Assembly (NCBI RefSeq): GCF_003062295.1
Contig: NZ_PYCN01000004.1
Coordinates: 310,001 to 374,000, forward strand
DNA: 64,000 nt
Reading direction: 5' to 3'
Source of the DNA: Bradyrhizobium algeriense
GTDB taxonomy: Bacteria; Pseudomonadota; Alphaproteobacteria; Rhizobiales; Xanthobacteraceae
Under the pieces are notes generated by a model. The model was not told where the DNA came from. It worked only from the letters and a program-made list of their open reading frames with translations, and made no database searches. Of this stretch, positions 60,221-64,000 are shown piece by piece (within the stretch, counting starts at the first letter, position 1; each line of letters opens with the position of its first letter). The position numbers and the translations under genes were made by a program.

Positions 60221-61261
60221 TCACCCCGCCAGCGCCACTTTCCGGAACGCCTTGACCAGCGCGCCCTCCAGCTTGCCGTCCATGCCGCAGAGGATCTGGT
60301 AGGCGTCCTGCCGGGCCATTGGCGGCCGGTATGGCCGGGACTCGACAAGTGCTGCGAAGATATCCGAGATCGTCAGCAACCTGACCAGATCGGAAATCTG
60401 CGAGCCCGCCAGTCCATCCGGATAGCCGGAGCCATCCAGATATTCGTGATGATGCCTCACGCCATCCAGAATTTCCGGACTGATGCCCGATACGCCCTTC
60501 AACAGGTCATATCCGATCACGGGATGACGCCGGATGATCTCCTCCTCCTCGGGGTCGAGGCGGCCCGGCTTGTCCAGGATCGACAGCGGGATGCGCGCCT
60601 TGCCGATGTCGTGGAGGGTCGCCGCGATTCCGAGCCGCGAGACGTCGCCGCCGGAGAACCCGACATCCAGCCCAAAGGCGACCGCAACACCGGTCACCAG
60701 CAGGCAGTGCTGAAACGTGCCCTCGTGATAGCGCCGCACCTCGTCGAGCCATGTCGAAAGTCCATCCTGCCCGACACGGGCGATGATCTTCGACGTCGCA
60801 CGCTTCGCATCGACAAGCTTCAGCGGCCTGCCACGGCGCACATCCGAAAACATCGAGGCGAAGGCCGCCACACCTTCGTCCATCTGCAATGTCGGATCCG
60901 CAGCTTTATCTTCCTCGGCGGCTTCCGCCGCCTCGATCTGCGTGACCTTGAGAATGGCTTCCTTGGGGCGTGAAATGATCGCGGTCGCGCCGAGGGCATA
61001 GGCCTGCGCAACCATCGGGCGGGAGAGATTGTGAACGACGAACAGCCTCTCGGGAATGCGGACGAGGTCCTGCAAAATGAACTTGAGCTGATCGACGCGC
61101 GTCATCTGCCGCAGGTCAATGTCGACCATCAGCACGCCATGCGACCTGATCCCGGTGCCGTCGCCGCCCAGCACCCAGGGAACCACGGCGTGTTGCGGTT
61201 CGAGCATCGCGCGAATCGCCGGTAACTTCGTCGGTTCGTCTGTGACAAAATAGACGAGCAT
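60221..61261 (-). CDS. HD-GYP domain protein
   Basis: 346 residues. An N-terminal receiver-like domain (about 1-110, VYFVTDEPTKLPAIRAML, LMVDIDLRQMTRVDQL) lacks a clear acceptor Asp arrangement. The HD-GYP domain (about 170-330) has the metal motif LHDIGKARIPLSILDK and the c-di-GMP motif HHEYLDGSGYPDGL, both intact. It probably hydrolyses c-di-GMP to pGpG or GMP. The ATG at 61261 begins the first strand. It converges with ietS, 81 bases away. Confidence 0.87.
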   Translation of the reverse strand: MLVYFVTDEPTKLPAIRAMLEPQHAVVPWVLGGDGTGIRSHGVLMVDIDLRQMTRVDQLKFILQDLVRIPERLFVVHNLSRPMVAQAYALGATAIISRPKEAILKVTQIEAAEAAEEDKAADPTLQMDEGVAAFASMFSDVRRGRPLKLVDAKRATSKIIARVGQDGLSTWLDEVRRYHEGTFQHCLLVTGVAVAFGLDVGFSGGDVSRLGIAATLHDIGKARIPLSILDKPGRLDPEEEEIIRRHPVIGYDLLKGVSGISPEILDGVRHHHEYLDGSGYPDGLAGSQISDLVRLLTISDIFAALVESRPYRPPMARQDAYQILCGMDGKLEGALVKAFRKVALAG

Positions 61262-61514
61262 CCAAAAACTTCCGTACCCGGTACTATTGAGGTATCTGCC
61301 CTTTAAAATTGAAGCATTGAAAAGAAAATGAACTCTTTTGTTATTGGTTCAGACGATCGAGTTCCGCACTCGGCGCCATCGCATCTCAAGCATTTTAATC
61401 AACATCAAACTTGGCTACCTTGCCGTTAAGCAGCCACCACGTATAACTACGTACCTCAAACAGGTGAGTACGCCGGTCGTGTTCCGAAGGATCGTCAGAC
61501 CGAGGGCAACGTCC

Positions 61515-62534
61515 GTGAATGATCCCCTGTCGTGCCGCAGCGTGCCGGGAACAGAGAGATTGGGGCTGCGCGCCCTGGTTTCGATCGGCTGCCTGTTCGC
61601 CGGCCCGGCGTTCGCGCAGGTCGATCTCGCCGGCGCGACAGCCAAACTCACGCTGCAGGTCGCCACCGACATCCTCGGCGAAAAATGCCGCCGCGTCGAG
61701 GCGCCGAATCCCGCATCGTTCGCATCGGTATCGCTGCACCGGACCTTCCACGACGATTTCGACGCGCATCCGCTGCTGGACGCCAGATGGGCGCCGTATT
61801 ACGCCGGCGGCGCTGCCTGGCCGGAAGCGCGCTATTGGGGCGGCGAGGGCTCCGACTTCAGGCGCAAGAGCACCTACAACGGCGAACAGCAGATCTATGT
61901 CGATCCGCGTTATGGCGGGCGGGAAACAACGCCACTCGGCCTCGATCCGTTCAATGTCAAAGACGGCATTCTCTCGATCACAGCCAGCCGCACCCCGCCT
62001 TCGCTCAAGACCGTGCTGTTCGACAATGAATATATCTCGGGCATCCTGACGACGCAGAGCCGGTTTTCCCAGAAGTTCGGCTACTTCGAAATGCGCGCCA
62101 AGGTACCGGTCGGCGTCGGCGTGTGGCCGGCGTTCTGGATGCTCGCCGATGACGGTGGCTGGCCGCCGGAAGTCGATATCATGGAGGGCCGCGGGCAACG
62201 GCCCGGTGACATCGTGATGACGACGCATTGGCGAATACCGGAGACGCAGCGCGTGGAACGCTGCGGGTTTGACTTCATTGTGCCGGACGCTCCGACCGCG
62301 TTCCACGACTACGGCGTGCTGTGGCAGCCGGATCGCATCACCTATTTCATCGACCGCCAGCCGGTCTCCGAGATCAAGGTCCCGGTCGGCTTCCACGACC
62401 CCATGTACATGATCGTGAACCTTGCGATGGGCACGAAGACTCTCGAGGGCGTGGGATTCGTCGATGGCGAATCTCCCAATATTGTCGCATTCGAGATCGA
62501 CCGGATATCCGCCTACCAGATCGACGAACGCTGA
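61515..62534 (+). CDS. GH16 family beta-glucanase, exported
   Basis: About 339 residues from a proposed GTG at 61515. A signal-type segment (GLRALVSIGCLFAGPAFAQV) and a short spacer precede the GH16 beta-sandwich (about 85-335). The catalytic motif is PPEVDIMEG (ExDxxE, two Glu and Asp), with FGYFEMRAKVPVGVGVWPAF and TYFIDRQPV typical. It would cut beta-1,3/1,4-glucan outside the cytoplasm. GAGGG lies upstream of the GTG. An out-of-frame ATG at 61519 is rejected. Stop 12 bases before the GH1 gene, so one operon. Confidence 0.85.
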   Translation: MNDPLSCRSVPGTERLGLRALVSIGCLFAGPAFAQVDLAGATAKLTLQVATDILGEKCRRVEAPNPASFASVSLHRTFHDDFDAHPLLDARWAPYYAGGAAWPEARYWGGEGSDFRRKSTYNGEQQIYVDPRYGGRETTPLGLDPFNVKDGILSITASRTPPSLKTVLFDNEYISGILTTQSRFSQKFGYFEMRAKVPVGVGVWPAFWMLADDGGWPPEVDIMEGRGQRPGDIVMTTHWRIPETQRVERCGFDFIVPDAPTAFHDYGVLWQPDRITYFIDRQPVSEIKVPVGFHDPMYMIVNLAMGTKTLEGVGFVDGESPNIVAFEIDRISAYQIDER

Positions 62535-62546
62535 CCGGAGATGACG

Positions 62547-64000
62547 ATGTTCGGAAAATTCTCGCGTCGGCATTTTGCAAAGCTTGCAGGCTTGTCTGCG
62601 CTCGGCATCGCCGCGGCGCCGGCCGACGTCGCCGCGCAAGCGGCACCGGAGCGGCCAGGGCCTGCGAGTTTTCCAAAAGACTTCTTGTGGGGCACCGCCA
62701 CCTCGGCCTACCAGATCGAGGGCGCCGTGAACGAAGACGGCCGCGGCCGCTCGATCTGGGACACGTTCGCGCATACTCCCGGCAAGATCGGGGACGGTAC
62801 CACGGGCGATTTCGCCAACGATCACTACCACCGCTACAAGGAAGACGTCGGCCTGATCCGGGAATTGGGCGCCAGGGCCTACCGGTTTTCGATCGCGTGG
62901 CCGCGGGTGTTTCCGGACGGAACGGGGGCGCCCAACCCCAAGGGCCTAGACTTCTACGACCGCCTCATCGACGAGTTGCTCAAGCACGGCATCGAGCCAT
63001 ATGCGACGCTCTATCACTGGGATCTGCCGCAAGCGCTCGAGGACAAAGTGGGCGGCTGGCGATCCAGCGAAACGTCAAAAGCATTCGGCGATTATGCCGC
63101 CCACGTGGCAGCGCGCATCACTGATCGCGTCAGGTCGATCTTCACGATCAACGAAGCCGGAAGGTTCGTGAATTTCGGCTATGGATGGGGCGTCGATGCC
63201 CCCGGCCTCAAACTGCCGGACGCAGACGTCAATCAGGTCCGCCACCATGTGGCGCTGGCGCACGGCCTCGCCGTGCAGGCGATCCGCGCGCACGGGCGCG
63301 CGGGCACCAGAGTGGGTCCGGCCGAAAACATCGCGGCCTGCGTGCCGGCATTCGACACACCCGAAAACGTTCGCGCCGCCGAGACGGCGACGCGCGAATT
63401 GAACTCAGGCCTCCTCGGCGTCATCCTGGAGGGCAGATACACCGACGGATTTCTTCAGTTCGCGGGCAACAATGCGCCGAAATTTACCGCCGAAGAACTC
63501 AAGATCATTTCCTCACCCAATGATTTCGTCGGCCTCAACATCTACGCGCCGCAGTTCTACATCGCCGCTTCCGACAAGGCGCCGGGCTGGCACGTGCTGC
63601 CGTTCCCGGCCTCGTTCCCGCATATGGATTCGGAATGGCTGCGCGTCGGACCGGAGACGATCTACTGGGCGCCGCGGCTGGCGGCGAAGGTCTGGAACAT
63701 CAAGACGATCTACATCAGCGAGAACGGCACCTCGTCGGAGGACAAGCTGCGCGCCGACGGCCAGGTCTACGACCTCGATCGCATCATGTACCTGCGCAAT
63801 TATCTCGGGCAGTTGCAGCGCGCGACGTCGGAGGGCGTGCCGGTCCGCGGCTATTTCCTCTGGAGTCTGATGGATAATTTCGAATGGATCTTCGGCTATA
63901 AGCAGCGCTTCGGGCTATACCACGTCGACTTCGAGACGCAGCGCCGGACGCCGAAACTGAGCGTCGCCTTCTATCGCGACGTGGTGGCGCGGAATGCGAT
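62547..64000 (+). CDS. GH1 family beta-glucosidase with Tat signal, partial
   Basis: About 484 codons to the window end without a stop. The N-terminus has a twin-arginine signal (SRRHFAKLAGLSALG, then APADVAAQA), followed by the GH1 barrel starting FPKDFLWGTATSAYQIEGAV. The nucleophile Glu is in IYISENGTS. The acid/base region reads FTINEAGRF where GH1 proteins normally have NEP, keeping Glu but losing Pro. FLWSLMDNFEWIFGY is at the end. GGAG lies six bases before the ATG at 62547. Periplasmic location is unusual for GH1 and fits the GH16 partner: it would finish oligosaccharides to glucose. Confidence 0.88.
   Translation, partial: MFGKFSRRHFAKLAGLSALGIAAAPADVAAQAAPERPGPASFPKDFLWGTATSAYQIEGAVNEDGRGRSIWDTFAHTPGKIGDGTTGDFANDHYHRYKEDVGLIRELGARAYRFSIAWPRVFPDGTGAPNPKGLDFYDRLIDELLKHGIEPYATLYHWDLPQALEDKVGGWRSSETSKAFGDYAAHVAARITDRVRSIFTINEAGRFVNFGYGWGVDAPGLKLPDADVNQVRHHVALAHGLAVQAIRAHGRAGTRVGPAENIAACVPAFDTPENVRAAETATRELNSGLLGVILEGRYTDGFLQFAGNNAPKFTAEELKIISSPNDFVGLNIYAPQFYIAASDKAPGWHVLPFPASFPHMDSEWLRVGPETIYWAPRLAAKVWNIKTIYISENGTSSEDKLRADGQVYDLDRIMYLRNYLGQLQRATSEGVPVRGYFLWSLMDNFEWIFGYKQRFGLYHVDFETQRRTPKLSVAFYRDVVARNA

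Noticed and set aside
56199-60230. Integrative island attached at tRNA-Thr
   Set aside because: Composition changes in the IetAS genes, but there is no integrase and I found no direct repeat of the tRNA 3' end after 60139, so att sites are not claimed.

Overview
The window looks like chromosome of a Bradyrhizobium-type alphaproteobacterium (Nitrobacteraceae). The support is high third-position GC in nearly all genes, family content typical of this group (DUF2948, UPF0262, DUF3307, many Bug/TTT and TAXI binding proteins, small PilZ proteins), the block murA / DUF2948 / hisD / UPF0262 / LMW phosphatase / maf / yacG / tRNA-Phe, and several families of short palindromic repeats scattered between genes.

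Layout. 1-5.3 kb: WYL regulator, YkgJ cysteine-cluster protein carrying a repeat at its 3' end, DUF3307 membrane protein, a membrane-anchored TAXI-type binding protein, and a free-standing DUF6537 domain. 5.3-8.2 kb: a Popeye-like cyclic-nucleotide-binding membrane protein divergent from a cyclic-nucleotide-gated K+ channel, then a crotonase. 8.3-12.7 kb: frameshifted DUF6157 gene, GST and a divergent WYL regulator around a perfect 13-bp inverted repeat, a small secreted protein and an ankyrin protein. 12.8-17 kb: propionyl-CoA synthetase, then a tryptophanyl-tRNA synthetase preceded by a Trp-Trp leader peptide and attenuator, bracketed by a remnant and an intact copy of a DUF1311 gene. 17-24 kb: membrane protein, Na+/H+ antiporter, SDR dehydrogenase, and a complete TAXI-TRAP transporter. 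24-35 kb: degenerate receiver-EAL protein, small exported proteins, a lysozyme-fold exported protein, a Bug protein, NUDIX hydrolase, thioesterase, aldo/keto reductase, PilZ, DUF892, tautomerase and TetR. 35-44.8 kb: a large CACHE-PAS-GGDEF-EAL protein, two small secreted proteins between inverted copies of one repeat, a Bug protein, a CHRD-RTX secreted protein, and an SDR/TetR pair with a truncated oxidoreductase. 45-50.7 kb: the housekeeping block on the minus strand. 50.9-55.8 kb: epimerase-like protein, alpha/beta hydrolase, UBP zinc finger and a CNBD-thioredoxin-reductase-like flavoprotein. 56.2-60.1 kb: tRNA-Thr followed by an AAA+ ATPase/subtilisin pair matching the IetAS toxin-antitoxin/antiphage type, with more AT-rich codon use than its neighbours. 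60.2-64 kb: an HD-GYP protein and an exported beta-glucan-degrading pair, GH16 and Tat-targeted GH1 (cut by the window end).

How the genes work together. The clearest functional units are the attenuated trpS, the TAXI-TRAP operon, the murA-hisD-yacG block, three divergent enzyme/regulator pairs with visible operators, the IetAS pair and the GH16-GH1 pair. Signalling is heavily represented: two cAMP/cGMP-type sensors back to back, a third CNBD in the flavoprotein, and c-di-GMP proteins (GGDEF-EAL, EAL, HD-GYP, PilZ). Strongest candidates for follow-up are the trpS attenuator, the Popeye-like/K+ channel pair and the IetAS pair.
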